A stretch of 64,000 bases of DNA, taken from Phenylobacterium sp. GTDB lineage: Bacteria > Pseudomonadota > Alphaproteobacteria > Caulobacterales > Caulobacteraceae. Below, piece by piece: positions 32,278 through 43,334 of this stretch (within the stretch, counting starts at the first letter, position 1; each line of letters begins with the position of its first letter). Below the pieces are notes generated by a model that was not told where the DNA came from, did no database searches, and was given only the letters and a program-made list of their open reading frames with translations. The stretch covers positions 124,001-188,000 of the forward strand of contig NZ_WGNY01000008.1 in assembly GCF_016124325.1 (NCBI RefSeq). The letters are read 5' to 3'. Position numbers and translations under genes: made by a program.

Positions 32278-34356
32278 TCAGCCGAAGGTCTTGCGCAGGC
32301 GCAGGGTGACGCTGCCCTTGAACTCCAGGTCGCGCTCGTCGACGTAGTCCAGCCGACCCAGGCTGCGCGGGCCGATGTAGACCTCGCGGATGCGCCGGGC
32401 GTCGCGCATCGTCACCCCGTTCAGCTCCAGCCGCACCGAGGTGTCGGGCCGCGGCTTGATCTCGCCGTAGACCACCACCCAGGTGGAGTACTTCTTGGTC
32501 TCGACCTCAGAGAGCCGGAAATAGCGTTCGCGGTACTGGCCGATCACGTCGACGCCCCAGGTGGCGTTCCAGTCGGGCAGGTCCTGGCTGTAGTGCGCCT
32601 CCCAGTCGACCGGGTGCTGGCCCGAAATCTCCCGTTTCTGGCCCGTGATCGGGTCGGTGACCTTGGTGTCGCGCCACGTGGATTGCAGCTTGAGCTGGCC
32701 CGAGCGCACGCCCAGCCGGTCCAGCGGCAGGGTCACGCTGGCCTGCACCTCGCGCTTGGTCCCCTTGCCGATGTTGTCGGGCCGATCGGCGGCCGCCTGG
32801 CCGGTGACCGGATCGCGGATGATCGCGCCCGTCGCGTCGCGCGCCGGGCCACGGTCGACGGTGTCGGTGATATCGTAGTGGCGCACCGTGATCAGCGCCG
32901 CGCCGCCGTCCCAGAACCGCCGCTCGTAGGCGGCCTCGTACACCCACGCCTGCTGCGGCGTCAGGTCCGGGTTGCCGGCCACCACCGTCCCGGTCGAAGC
33001 CACGTTCGGCGAGGCGACGAAGTCGTCGAAGTTCAGCTGGCCCACCTCGCGCTCGACCCGCACGCGCAGCTGGCTCTTCGCGTCCGGCGACCAGGTCAGC
33101 GCCGCCCGCGGCTTCAGGAAGTGCAGCGACTTGCGCAGCGCCACATCGCCGTCCGACGTGACGCGTGAGGCTTCCTGGCGGGCGCCGGCCTCCAGCGTCA
33201 GGGTCGGCGCAGGCCGCCACGTGGCGCGCGCGAAGCCCTCGCCGCGCAACTCCTCCACGGTGACATTGGCGGCGGGCACGGCGATCGCGACGCCGTTGAC
33301 GTTCAGCTCGGTCTCGCTGTCGAGGTGGTTGAACGCCCCCTCGACGCCGGCCTCGATGGTCAGGCCGGGCAGGCCGCGGGCGCGCAGCTCCACCCGCCCC
33401 GTGCTCTCCGTCGACTTGCGGTCCAGGGCGAAGTCGCGCGCCAGGCCCGGCGCCTCGAAGTGGACGTCGGTCTGCAGGTGGCTGAACTGCTGGAAGGCGG
33501 TGGTCTCCAGGTCGACCCCGCCGCCCAGCGGCCGGCTGAACCGCCCGCCCAGCTCCAGCTGCTTCTTCCGGTTGTCGTCGAACTCGTATTCCAGGCCCGA
33601 GCGGCTGCGGTAGTGGTCGTAGAGCTCCACGGTTCCGGGATTGATGATCAGCGCGCCGTTGACGTGCGCCTGGCCGCCGAACAGCGGCGTCTCGTAGGCC
33701 GCCGTGGTGTTGATCCGCGTGCCCCAGCTCTCGGTTCCGATCTTGGAGGCCAGGCGCACTGAGCCGTCGGCGTTGTAGCGGATGCGCGGCCCGTCGCCGT
33801 ATTCGGTGTTGGTCAGGATGCCGGTCCCCAGCACCTGGCTGAATTCGGCCGCCCGGCCGCCCGGCCAGCGCCACTGTCCCTCGAACCGGACGCCCGGCAG
33901 GACCAGGCCGTTGTAGGCGGCGATCAGGCTGGGCGAGAACGCGCCGTGGAACCCGGCCGTCTGCTTGCGCACGACATTGGCCAGGATGGTGCGGCCTTCC
34001 ATGTCGATGCCGGGCGCGCCGCCACGGATCAGCTCGATGCGCTCGACCGAGCCGGCCGGGATGCGCTTGAGGATCTCGTCCAGCCCGTCGTTCTTGGCCA
34101 CGGGCGGCTGGCCGTCGATCAACACATTGCCGCCCGATCCCGCCAGGCCGCGGACGGCGACGCCCTTGTCGAAGGTGAAGCCCGGGACGCGCAGCACCAT
34201 GTCGTAGGCGCTGGTCGGCCGCGAGTCGGCGAAGAAGGCCGGCGGATAGGCGATCACGCCGCGGCCGGCCTCGTCCGGCGCGGCTTCGACCGGCGGCGCA
34301 GGTTCCTGAGCGGCGGCCGGCGCGACCGCCGCGGCGATGAACAGCCATGGGCCCAT
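32278..34356 (-). CDS. TonB-dependent receptor (plug plus barrel, unusual N-terminus)
   Basis: About 692 residues. ATG at 34356 follows GGAGGGGACCCC and opens a signal peptide (MGPWLFIAAAVAPAAA, cleavage near AQ). The plug-like part shows YDMVLRVPGFTFDKGVAVRGLA, NVLIDGQPPVAKNDGLDEIL and VERIELIRGGAPGIDMEGR, then a beta-barrel rich in alternating residues that ends SVTLRLRKTFG, close to the typical aromatic end. I see no clear TonB box between residues 20 and 60, and the plug lacks the RG-rich FGRGA segment of its neighbour. It may be a divergent receptor of the vitamin/oligosaccharide type. Context gives no substrate. Confidence 0.82.
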   Translation of the reverse strand: MGPWLFIAAAVAPAAAQEPAPPVEAAPDEAGRGVIAYPPAFFADSRPTSAYDMVLRVPGFTFDKGVAVRGLAGSGGNVLIDGQPPVAKNDGLDEILKRIPAGSVERIELIRGGAPGIDMEGRTILANVVRKQTAGFHGAFSPSLIAAYNGLVLPGVRFEGQWRWPGGRAAEFSQVLGTGILTNTEYGDGPRIRYNADGSVRLASKIGTESWGTRINTTAAYETPLFGGQAHVNGALIINPGTVELYDHYRSRSGLEYEFDDNRKKQLELGGRFSRPLGGGVDLETTAFQQFSHLQTDVHFEAPGLARDFALDRKSTESTGRVELRARGLPGLTIEAGVEGAFNHLDSETELNVNGVAIAVPAANVTVEELRGEGFARATWRPAPTLTLEAGARQEASRVTSDGDVALRKSLHFLKPRAALTWSPDAKSQLRVRVEREVGQLNFDDFVASPNVASTGTVVAGNPDLTPQQAWVYEAAYERRFWDGGAALITVRHYDITDTVDRGPARDATGAIIRDPVTGQAAADRPDNIGKGTKREVQASVTLPLDRLGVRSGQLKLQSTWRDTKVTDPITGQKREISGQHPVDWEAHYSQDLPDWNATWGVDVIGQYRERYFRLSEVETKKYSTWVVVYGEIKPRPDTSVRLELNGVTMRDARRIREVYIGPRSLGRLDYVDERDLEFKGSVTLRLRKTFG

Positions 34357-34490
34357 CTTCGGGGTCCCCTCCCTGGCCGTCACCTTCGCGCGCTTCGCGC
34401 CGACAAGCTACCAGCGTTCACTTACCGCTGAAATTTCGAAGAAGCGGTGCGGCATCGGCGTAACAGGCGCCGCTACGATACGCCTGCCGC

Positions 34491-35183
34491 CTAGGTGCGG
34501 TTCGTCACCGGGATCAGGGCGCCCGTCACCGCCCCGGCCGCCTCGCTCGCCAGGAACAGCATCACCGCGGCGAGGTCGCCGGGCGCGACCCAGGCCGAGA
34601 AATCGGCGTCCGGCATATCCTTGCGGTTGGTCGGCGTGTCGATGATCGACGGCAGCACGGCGTTCACCGTCACCCCGTCGCCCTTCAGCTCCTCGGCCAG
34701 CGCCTGGGTCAGGCTGTGGACCCCGGCCTTGGCGGCGGCGTAGGCGCCCATGCCCAGTCCCGCCTTCAGCGCCGCGGCCGACCCGACGCTGACGATCCGG
34801 GCCGCGGCGCTGCGCTTCAGGTGCGGGATGGCCGAGCGGCTGGCGTTGGCCGCGGTCAGCACGTTCAGCCGGTACATGGCCGGCCAGCTCTCCCACGACC
34901 CGGCCTGCAGCGTCTCCCAGGTGAAGCCGCCGGCGATGTTCAGCAGGGCGTCGATCCCGCCGAACCGGTCGGCGGTGGCGTCGATGGCCGCGCCCGTCTG
35001 GTTGGCGTCGGTCAGGTCGACGCCGGCCAGCACCAGCACGTCCGGCCCCGAGGGCAGGCCCGCCGGCGCGTCCTTGGCGAAGTCGATCAGCGCCAGCCGC
35101 GCGCCCTGCCCGGCCGCCGCCCTCGCCACGGCCTGGCCCAGCACCCCGAAGGCGCCCGTGATGGCGATGACCCGCGCGCTCAT
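34491..35183 (-). CDS. short-chain dehydrogenase/reductase
   Basis: The 230-residue classical SDR begins MSARVIAITGAFGVLGQAVARA (TGxxxGxG cofactor motif, Thr9-Gly16). It carries the NAG-like LLNIAGGFTWETL segment, the catalytic Ser in RIVSVGSAAALKAGLG, and the YxxxK pair in MGAYAAAKAGVHSL. The C-terminus ends ITG-less after AGAVTGALIPVTNRT. A residue pattern with D at the end of the second strand (ALIDF) suggests NAD preference (inference). It lies between a receptor gene and a thiolase with REP-like repeats on one side. The substrate is unknown; a 3-hydroxyacyl or steroid-like alcohol is possible. Confidence 0.87.
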   Translation of the reverse strand: MSARVIAITGAFGVLGQAVARAAAGQGARLALIDFAKDAPAGLPSGPDVLVLAGVDLTDANQTGAAIDATADRFGGIDALLNIAGGFTWETLQAGSWESWPAMYRLNVLTAANASRSAIPHLKRSAAARIVSVGSAAALKAGLGMGAYAAAKAGVHSLTQALAEELKGDGVTVNAVLPSIIDTPTNRKDMPDADFSAWVAPGDLAAVMLFLASEAAGAVTGALIPVTNRT

Positions 35184-35200
35184 TCCGAACCCCTTGAATC

Positions 35201-35302
35201 GTCATGGCCGGGCTTGTCCCGGCCATCCATAAGCACCGCAATTCGGGGGCGACCCGCAAGCGGCGGCGTATCTGGATCCCCCGGACGAGCCGGGGGATGA
35301 CG
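35201..35302. repeat. paired inverted palindromes (same family as 5867-5988)
   Basis: CATGGCCGGGCTTGTCCCGGCCAT (stem around 35203-35226) and the inverse TCTGGATCCCCCGG...CCGGGGGATGACG (35271-35302) repeat the architecture seen near 5.9 kb. They fill the gap between the SDR start and the thiolase stop. Confidence 0.7.
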
Positions 35303-35314
35303 GTCAGACGAGCG

Positions 35315-36487
35315 CTACAGCCGTTCCACGATCGTGACGTTGGCCATGCCGCCGCCTTCGCACATGGTCTGCAGGCCGTACTTCTTGCCGCGGTTCTTCA
35401 GCGCGTACAGCAGGGTGGTCATCAGCTTGGTGCCCGAGGCGCCCAGCGGGTGGCCCAGCGCGATGGCGCCGCCGTTGACGTTCAGGCGTTCCGGATCGGC
35501 GCCCGTCTTCTGCAGCCACGCCACCGGCACCGAGGCGAAGGCCTCGTTGACCTCGAACAGGTCGATGTCGTCGATCGACAGGCCGGTCTTCTTCAGCGCC
35601 CGCTCCGTCGCCGGGATCGGGGCCTCCAGCATGATCACCGGGTCGTGGCCCAGCAGCGACAGGTGGTGGATCCGCGCCAGCGGCGTCAGGTTGTGCTCCT
35701 TCAGCGCCTTCTCCGACACGATCATCACGCCCGAGGCGCCGTCGCAGATCTGGCTCGACGTGGCCGCCGTGATCCGGCCGCCCTCGCGCAGCAGCTTCAC
35801 GCCGCGCATGCCGTCGAGGCTGACATCGTAGCGGATGCCCTCGTCGCTATCGTGGCGCACGGTGTTGCCTTCGGCGTCCAGGCCGTCGATGGCCAGGATC
35901 TCGTCCTTGAAGGCCCCGCCCTGGGTCGCCGCGATCGCGCGCTGGTGGCTGTGGTAGCCGAACTCGTCCAGCTGGTCCTTCGTCAGGCCGTACTTCTCGG
36001 CCATCATCTCGGCGCCCATGAACTGGCTGAACTGGATGTTCGGGTAGCGCTCTTCCTGCTTCGGGCTCTTCGGAACGCCGAAGCCTTCCTTCGCCGCCAG
36101 CGTGACCGACAGGCCCATCGGCACGCGGGTCATGCTCTCGACGCCCGAGGCGATCACCACGTCCATGGTGCCGCTCATCACCGCCTGGGCGGCGAACTGC
36201 AGCGCCTGTTGCGAGCTGCCGCACTGGCGGTCGACCGAGGTGCCCGGCACGCTTTCCGGCAGCTTGGACGACAGCACCGCGTTGCGCGCGACGTTGGTGG
36301 ACTGCTCGCCCACCTGCATGACGCAGCCCATGATCACGTCCTCGACCGCCGCCGGATCGACGCCGGCGCGATCCACCAGCTCGTTCAGGACCACGCCACC
36401 CAGGTCGGTGGGGTGCCATCCACGCACGCGCCCGCCCTTGCGGCCGCCGGCGGTGCGGGTTGCGGCGACGATATAGGCCTCGGCCAT
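35315..36487 (-). CDS. acetyl-CoA acetyltransferase (thiolase)
   Basis: The 390-residue thiolase has the nucleophilic C89 in SVDRQCGSSQQALQFAA, the GGAIALGHPLGASG loop with the catalytic His, and the second Cys in LQTMCEGGGMANV. VNEAFASVPVAWLQ is the conserved substrate loop. ATG at 36487 is preceded by GGAGCACTCAA. The start AYIVAATRTAGGRKGG is typical of biosynthetic or degradative thiolases of alphaproteobacteria. It cleaves 3-ketoacyl-CoA or condenses two acyl-CoA units. Degradation of the acyl-CoAs handled by nearby dehydrogenases is plausible. No PHB genes are beside it. Confidence 0.92.
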   Translation of the reverse strand: MAEAYIVAATRTAGGRKGGRVRGWHPTDLGGVVLNELVDRAGVDPAAVEDVIMGCVMQVGEQSTNVARNAVLSSKLPESVPGTSVDRQCGSSQQALQFAAQAVMSGTMDVVIASGVESMTRVPMGLSVTLAAKEGFGVPKSPKQEERYPNIQFSQFMGAEMMAEKYGLTKDQLDEFGYHSHQRAIAATQGGAFKDEILAIDGLDAEGNTVRHDSDEGIRYDVSLDGMRGVKLLREGGRITAATSSQICDGASGVMIVSEKALKEHNLTPLARIHHLSLLGHDPVIMLEAPIPATERALKKTGLSIDDIDLFEVNEAFASVPVAWLQKTGADPERLNVNGGAIALGHPLGASGTKLMTTLLYALKNRGKKYGLQTMCEGGGMANVTIVERL

Positions 36488-36572
36488 TTGAGTGCTCCGT
36501 TGACTCGTCAGTTGCGCCTGGAGAGGCGCTTTCTCCCCCTCTAGCGGGGCGCCGCTGCGTAAGACAACGCGC

Positions 36573-37067
36573 CTACCCGAAGGCGGCCGCCAGGATCCGT
36601 TCCAGCCACGCCTGGTCGATCGCGTCGAACGCCGCGGGCCGGTCGGAATCCACGTCCAGCACGCCGATCAGCCGGTCGTCCGGGCCGGTCACCGGCACGA
36701 CGATTTCGCTGGCCGAGCGGCTGTCGCAGGCGATGTGGCCGGGAAAGGCGTGGACGTCGTCCACCACCTGGGTCTGGCCGGTCGCCGCGGCCACGCCGCA
36801 CACCCCGCGCCCGAAGGCGATCCGCAGGCAGCCGAGACTGCCCTGGTACGGGCCCACCACCAGTTCGTCGGCCTTGGCCTCGTCCACCACGTAGAAGCCG
36901 GTCCAGAAATAGTGGTCGAAGCTGTTGGCCAGCATCGAGGCGACGGTCGCCATCCGGGCGGTGCGGTTGGGCTCGCCGTCCAGCACCGCGGCGATCTCCT
37001 CGGCCACGGCGGCGTAGCGGGCGGCCTTCTCGGCGGGCAGGACGGTCTCGTTGAAGGCTTCGGCCAT
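36573..37067 (-). CDS. msrC: free methionine-(R)-sulfoxide reductase (GAF domain)
   Basis: The 164-residue single GAF-domain protein matches the fRMsr family in length and motifs: FYVVDEAKADELVVGPYQG, then GCLRIAFGRGVCG, and HAFPGHIACDSRSASEIVVP. The three conserved cysteines are visible at C80, C90 and C114, corresponding to the resolving and catalytic Cys of E. coli YebR. It reduces free methionine-R-sulfoxide to methionine using thioredoxin, protecting against oxidative damage. It is cytoplasmic. The gene is minus strand, followed in the direction of transcription by the thiolase and preceded by a response regulator, with no evident operon. Confidence 0.93.
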   Translation of the reverse strand: MAEAFNETVLPAEKAARYAAVAEEIAAVLDGEPNRTARMATVASMLANSFDHYFWTGFYVVDEAKADELVVGPYQGSLGCLRIAFGRGVCGVAAATGQTQVVDDVHAFPGHIACDSRSASEIVVPVTGPDDRLIGVLDVDSDRPAAFDAIDQAWLERILAAAFG

Positions 37068-37113
37068 GGGCGGTCATGTAGCGGGCGCGCGCCGCGCCGG
37101 CCAGGGGCGCGCG

Positions 37114-37500
37114 CTAGGCGCCAGGCGGCGTGGGACGGGCGAACACGTCCTCCACCGTCAGCAGGAGTTCGTCCGAAGAGAACGGCTTGGAGAGGCTGGC
37201 GTCGGCGCCCAGGCGCTCGGCGGCCTTGAGGAGGTCCAGCTTGCCGAGGCTGCGCCCCGACATGGCGACGATGGCGACGTCCGGCCACCGGCGCCGCGTC
37301 TCCCGGATCAGCTCCACCCCGTCGCCCAAGGGCATCATAATGTCGGTGATCAGCAGATCGGGCATGTCGGCGGGGATATCGCGCAGCGCCTCGTCGGCGC
37401 CGGGCGCGCTCCTGACGTCGTAGCCGGCGGCGCTCAGGACACGGGCGAGCACGCCGCGGAGCGCGTCATCGTCGTCGACGATCAGTATGGACCTCGCCAT
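37114..37500 (-). CDS. single-domain response regulator (CheY-like receiver)
   Basis: The 128-residue protein is a lone receiver domain: RSILIVDDDDALRGVLARVL at the N-terminus, phospho-acceptor D53 in DLLITDIMMPLGDG, Ser/Thr at VAMSGRS and Lys in LSKPFSSDELL. There is no output domain. The ATG at 37500 follows GGGGGAT. Such stand-alone receivers act in phosphorelays or polarity control in Caulobacterales. No cognate kinase adjoins it; the hybrid kinase at 41.4 kb is a possible partner (inference). Confidence 0.9.
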   Translation of the reverse strand: MARSILIVDDDDALRGVLARVLSAAGYDVRSAPGADEALRDIPADMPDLLITDIMMPLGDGVELIRETRRRWPDVAIVAMSGRSLGKLDLLKAAERLGADASLSKPFSSDELLLTVEDVFARPTPPGA

Positions 37501-37688
37501 GGGTCATCCCCCGCTGAGGATCGCCATCTGGTTGCTTAGACCCAAGAACGCCACCCGGCCAGTCCAGGCCGACCCAGTTTGGGGGCGCGCGGCCCGACGC
37601 GCATCGCCTGATCTCACATGGCCGGCTGGACAAACCATGCGCCGCCGCTTCTTCTGCGCGGCCTGTTCGGCAGTCCGGGGAGAACGCG

Positions 37689-39728
37689 ATGCGGTGGGCG
37701 GTGTTGGCGGCGGCGGCGGTTCTGTCGTTGGGAAGCGCGGTGCGGGCCGAAGTTCCCGAATCCCCCGCCGCGACGCTCGGCCCCCGCGACCTGTTCGGGC
37801 TGCAGCAGGCCGCCGATCCCCAGGTCCGTCCCGACGGCGGGGCGATCGCCTACGTCCGGGTCAGCAACGACATCATGGCCGACAAGGCGCAGCGCTCGAT
37901 CTGGCTGGTCGATCCCCGCACGGGCGCCCAGACGCCCCTGGTCGCCGACGGCAAGACCAATTTCGCGCCCCGCTGGTCGCCCGACGGCTCGCGTCTGGCC
38001 TATGTGGCCGCCGGCGAGAACGGCGCGCAGCTCTACGTCCGCTGGATCGACGCCGGCCGCTCCGCCCGCATCGCCGACCTGGAGCAGGCGCCCAACGACA
38101 TCGCCTGGTCGCCCGACGGCAAGACCATCGCCTTCACCATGCTGACGATCGACGAGCCCAAGCCGCTGGCCGCGCCGATGGCCAAGCCGCAGGGCGCCAA
38201 GTGGGCCGACCCGCTGAAGATCATCGATCGGGTGACCTATCGCGCCGACGGCGCCGGCCTGCTGAAGCCCGGTTACCGACACCTGTTCGCGGTCGCCGCC
38301 GACGGCGGCGCGCCGCGCCAGCTCACCTTCGGCAAGTTCGACGACGCTGGCCCCATCGACTTCACGCCCGACGGCAAGGCGATCCTCTTCGCCACCAACC
38401 GGGCTGAGAACTGGGAGCGGGATCCGGGCGAGGCCGAGGTCTACAGCGTCGGCGTGGACGGCGGCCCGATCACGCGCCTGACCCACCGCGTCGGACCCGA
38501 CTTCGCCCCCGTGGCTTCGCCCGACGGATCGAAGATCGCTTACGTCGGCTACGACGACGCGCGCCACCGCGGCTACGAGAACGTCCAGCTCTACGTGATG
38601 GACCGCGACGGCTCGAACCCCCGCTCGCTGACCGCCGGCCTCGACCGCAGCGTCGCCGCCCCGCAGTGGGCCGCCGACAGCAAGAGCCTCTACGTCGCCT
38701 ACGAGGACCAAGGCCACACCAAGGTCGCCCGCGTCGGCCTCGACGGGAAGGTCGAGACCCTGATCCAGCAGATCGGCGGCGGCGGCCTCGACCGCCCCTA
38801 CACCGGCGGCGAGTTCTCGATCGCCAAGGGCGGGCTGATCGCCTTCACCGACTCCACGCCCGAGCACCCGGCCGATCTGGCGGTCCTGCGGGGCGGCAAG
38901 GTCCAGCGCCTGACCGACCTCAACGCCGGGCTGTTCGCCGGCAAGACCCTGGGCAAGGTCGAGGCGCTGCCGGTCAAGTCGAGCTACGACGGCAAGGCCA
39001 TCGGCGCCTGGATCGTCACCCCGCCCGGCTTCGACCCGTCGAAGAAATACCCGCTGATCCTCGAGATCCACGGCGGCCCGTTCTCGGCCTACGGCCCGAC
39101 CTTCTCCACCGACGACCAGCTCTACGCGGCCGCCGGCTATGTGGTGGTCTATTCCAACCCGCGCGGCTCCACGTCCTACGGCGAGGATTTCGCCAACACC
39201 ATCGACCGCAACTATCCCAGCCACGACTACGACGACCTGATGAGCGTGGTGGACGCGGCCATCGCCAAGGGCTTCGTCGACGACAAGCGGCTCTATGTGA
39301 CCGGCGGCTCGGGCGGCGGGGTGCTGACCGCCTGGATCGTCGGCAAGACCGACCGCTTCCGCGCGGCGGCCACGCAGAAGCCGGTGATCAACTGGGCCAG
39401 CGAGGTGCTGACCACCGACGGCTACGTCTTCATGGGCCCCTACTGGTTCGGCAAGATGCCGTGGGAAGACCCCGAGGCCTACTGGAAGCGTTCGCCGCTC
39501 TCGCTGGTGGGCAATGTGAAGACCCCCACCCTCGTGGTCGTCGGCGAAGAGGACAACCGCACCCCGCCGTCCGAGGCCGAGCAGTACTTCGCCGCCCTGC
39601 AGTTCCGCGGCGTGCCGACGGCGCTGATCCGCGTTCCGGGCGCCAGCCATGGCGGCATCGCCGCACGTCCGTCCCAGTCGGCGGCCAAGGCGGAGTCCAT
39701 CGTCGCGTGGTTCGAACGCTTCAAGTGA
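37689..39728 (+). CDS. S9-family prolyl oligopeptidase-type peptidase, exported
   Basis: The 679-residue protein begins with a Sec signal peptide (MRWAVLAAAAVLSLGSAVRA). A WD40-like beta-propeller of repeated TolB-type blades follows (APRWSPDGSRLAYVAAG, DIAWSPDGKTIAF, VASPDGSKIAYVGYD). The C-terminal alpha/beta-hydrolase domain holds the triad: S541 in VTGGSGGGVLTAW, D622 in VGEEDNRTPPSEAEQ and H654 in VPGASHGGIAA. This is the S9C acyl-peptide hydrolase/dipeptidyl peptidase type. GGGGAG lies six bases upstream of the ATG at 37689. It should degrade small peptides in the periplasm. It is a single-gene unit. Confidence 0.92.
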   Translation: MRWAVLAAAAVLSLGSAVRAEVPESPAATLGPRDLFGLQQAADPQVRPDGGAIAYVRVSNDIMADKAQRSIWLVDPRTGAQTPLVADGKTNFAPRWSPDGSRLAYVAAGENGAQLYVRWIDAGRSARIADLEQAPNDIAWSPDGKTIAFTMLTIDEPKPLAAPMAKPQGAKWADPLKIIDRVTYRADGAGLLKPGYRHLFAVAADGGAPRQLTFGKFDDAGPIDFTPDGKAILFATNRAENWERDPGEAEVYSVGVDGGPITRLTHRVGPDFAPVASPDGSKIAYVGYDDARHRGYENVQLYVMDRDGSNPRSLTAGLDRSVAAPQWAADSKSLYVAYEDQGHTKVARVGLDGKVETLIQQIGGGGLDRPYTGGEFSIAKGGLIAFTDSTPEHPADLAVLRGGKVQRLTDLNAGLFAGKTLGKVEALPVKSSYDGKAIGAWIVTPPGFDPSKKYPLILEIHGGPFSAYGPTFSTDDQLYAAAGYVVVYSNPRGSTSYGEDFANTIDRNYPSHDYDDLMSVVDAAIAKGFVDDKRLYVTGGSGGGVLTAWIVGKTDRFRAAATQKPVINWASEVLTTDGYVFMGPYWFGKMPWEDPEAYWKRSPLSLVGNVKTPTLVVVGEEDNRTPPSEAEQYFAALQFRGVPTALIRVPGASHGGIAARPSQSAAKAESIVAWFERFK

Positions 39729-39805
39729 GGGCCGGCGACTCCGGAGCAGGTGTCAAGTCTCGCGGATCATGGTTTATTCGCCCGGACACGCTCTAGTTCG
39801 GGGGA

Positions 39806-40777
39806 ATGTTCAGGATGGCGCGGGAAGCGCCCCACGACGCCCTTCGCGTGGCGACGCGACTGTCGATCGGCTTTGCGCTTGACCTGGTCAAGCTCGGTGG
39901 CTTTGGCCGCGATGTGATCGATGGCCTGCTCCTGGCCGCGATCAGTCAGGCGAACGTCGCCCAGATCACCCGGGACCCGGAGCTTCAGCGGCTCTACGCC
40001 AGGCTGGACCAGCCGCCGCCCGACGAGCTGCGCCGGCCCGTCAGCATCAACGCCGTCGCCAACTCGCTGCGGATTCCGTTCGAGACGGCGCGGCGGCGCG
40101 TGGCCGCGCTCATCGAGATCGGCGCCGTCCAGTCCGTTCCGCGCGGCGTCATCATCCCGACAGCGCCCCTGACTTCGCCGGCCTACAAGGCGGTCGCCGA
40201 GGCCTACTATCAGCTGGTCCGGAACCTCTATGTCCGCCTTCGCGGCATCGGGCTGCTCGATGAACTTCCCAAGCCCCGGGTCGGCGGCTTCGATCCCGCG
40301 AACCCGCCGGTCCGGCTCGTCCTGCGCCTGTCGTCGAACTACATCCTGCGGTTGGCCGAGCCGATCTCGCTGCACATCGGCGACCTCGTGAGCGGGCTGA
40401 TCCTGCTTGAGATGTTCCAGGCCAACACCGAGCACCTGCCCGACACGGAAGGCGGCCGCGCGGACGGCGACTGGTCGCCCGACAGCTTCGTGGACGACGC
40501 CCATCGGCGGCCGGTTCGCGCGGCCGCCCTCTCCGAGCGTTTAGGAATCCCCCCGGAGACGACTCGTCGCCGGCTGGCGCGGCTGCTGAAGGACGGCAGA
40601 TGCGAACGAATCGAGGACGGATACGTCGTCACGTCGCGGGTCTTGGCCAAGGAACTGCTGGTCAAGTTCGTTCTGGACAATCAGTCGCAGCTCTACCGCC
40701 TGTACGCTGCATTGGCAGATCTTGGGGTCGTGGCCGAGTGGGAACACGAAATACAGTCGTTGCAGGGCGCAGCCTGA
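39806..40777 (+). CDS. tandem winged-helix protein of unknown family
   Basis: I do not recognise this 323-residue protein. It contains two similar helix-turn-helix units: SINAVANSLRIPFETARRRVAALIEIGAV in the first half and RAAALSERLGIPPETTRRRLARLLKDGR in the second, about 155 residues apart. Each is followed by a short wing (VPRGVIIP; RIEDGYVV) and a helical segment ending in a similar YRLYAALADLG-like pattern. The protein therefore looks like an internal duplication of one regulatory module. There is no ligand domain of a named type. ATG at 39815 (three residues in) is an alternative start since the GGGGG site is very close to 39806. It may bind two half-sites as a monomer. Confidence 0.6.
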   Translation: MFRMAREAPHDALRVATRLSIGFALDLVKLGGFGRDVIDGLLLAAISQANVAQITRDPELQRLYARLDQPPPDELRRPVSINAVANSLRIPFETARRRVAALIEIGAVQSVPRGVIIPTAPLTSPAYKAVAEAYYQLVRNLYVRLRGIGLLDELPKPRVGGFDPANPPVRLVLRLSSNYILRLAEPISLHIGDLVSGLILLEMFQANTEHLPDTEGGRADGDWSPDSFVDDAHRRPVRAAALSERLGIPPETTRRRLARLLKDGRCERIEDGYVVTSRVLAKELLVKFVLDNQSQLYRLYAALADLGVVAEWEHEIQSLQGAA

Positions 40778-40934
40778 TCGAAACGAGAACGAGCCATGCC
40801 CCCAAAATGGGTAGGCGTCGGTTTTCCAAGGGCGCCACGCTGCCTCAACTTAAGGACGTACCTCGGGGGAGGTTCAGACGTGGAGGCTGCGCCGTCGGGG
40901 GGCGGAGCGGCCTCCCAATCAAGAAGTCGAGGAC

Positions 40935-41368
40935 ATGATCGGTCCATTGCAACAAGAGTTCGAGGACGCTGCGGGAGAGGCTCCGGCCGCCCGGAATGAC
41001 GGGCCGCACCCCGTCGACCGCCATGTGGGCCTGCGCATCCGCATGCGACGCAAGGAGATGGGCGTCAGCCAGGAACGGCTCGCCGACGCGCTGGGGATCA
41101 CGTTCCAGCAGGTGCAGAAGTACGAACGCGGCGCCAACCGCGTGAGCGCATCGAAGCTGTGGGAGATCGCCGCCGCGCTCAAGACGCCGGTGGCCTACTT
41201 CTACGACGGCCTGGGCGACCAGGACGCCGTGTCCGCCCAGCGCGAAGCCGCCCAGGAGTTCATGCTTTCGACCGAAGGCGCCGAGCTGATGGCGGCCTTC
41301 CCGCGCATCGCCGAAGCCGCCATCCGCCGCAAGATCGTCGAGCTGGTCCGCGTCGTCGCCGACGAGTA

Positions 41369-41372
<4 letters not shown>
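40935..41372 (+). CDS. XRE-family helix-turn-helix regulator
   Basis: The 145-residue protein has an XRE HTH ([41 protein letters not shown]), then a short helical tail ([27 protein letters not shown]) typical of a widespread alphaproteobacterial group of small XRE proteins. The first 30 residues are polar. The start ATG at 40935 follows GAGGAC. Its last four bases overlap the end of the convergent hybrid histidine kinase gene, so expression of the two may interfere. Target genes are not identifiable. Confidence 0.85.
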
Positions 41373-43231
<1,859 letters not shown>

Positions 43232-43334
43232 ACGTCAACCGAGCAAGGCCTGCACGCACTGGTCGTGTTCGGCCCCGGTGTCGGAACGAAGCCCGCCGGC
43301 GCGTCCTTGGGGCGTAGAGATTTGGAGGAGACGA

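Noticed and set aside
40778..40934. Possible small gene between the tandem HTH and XRE genes
   Set aside because: The only open stretch is short, has no ribosome site and overlaps neither conserved motif; treated as a 157-base spacer.
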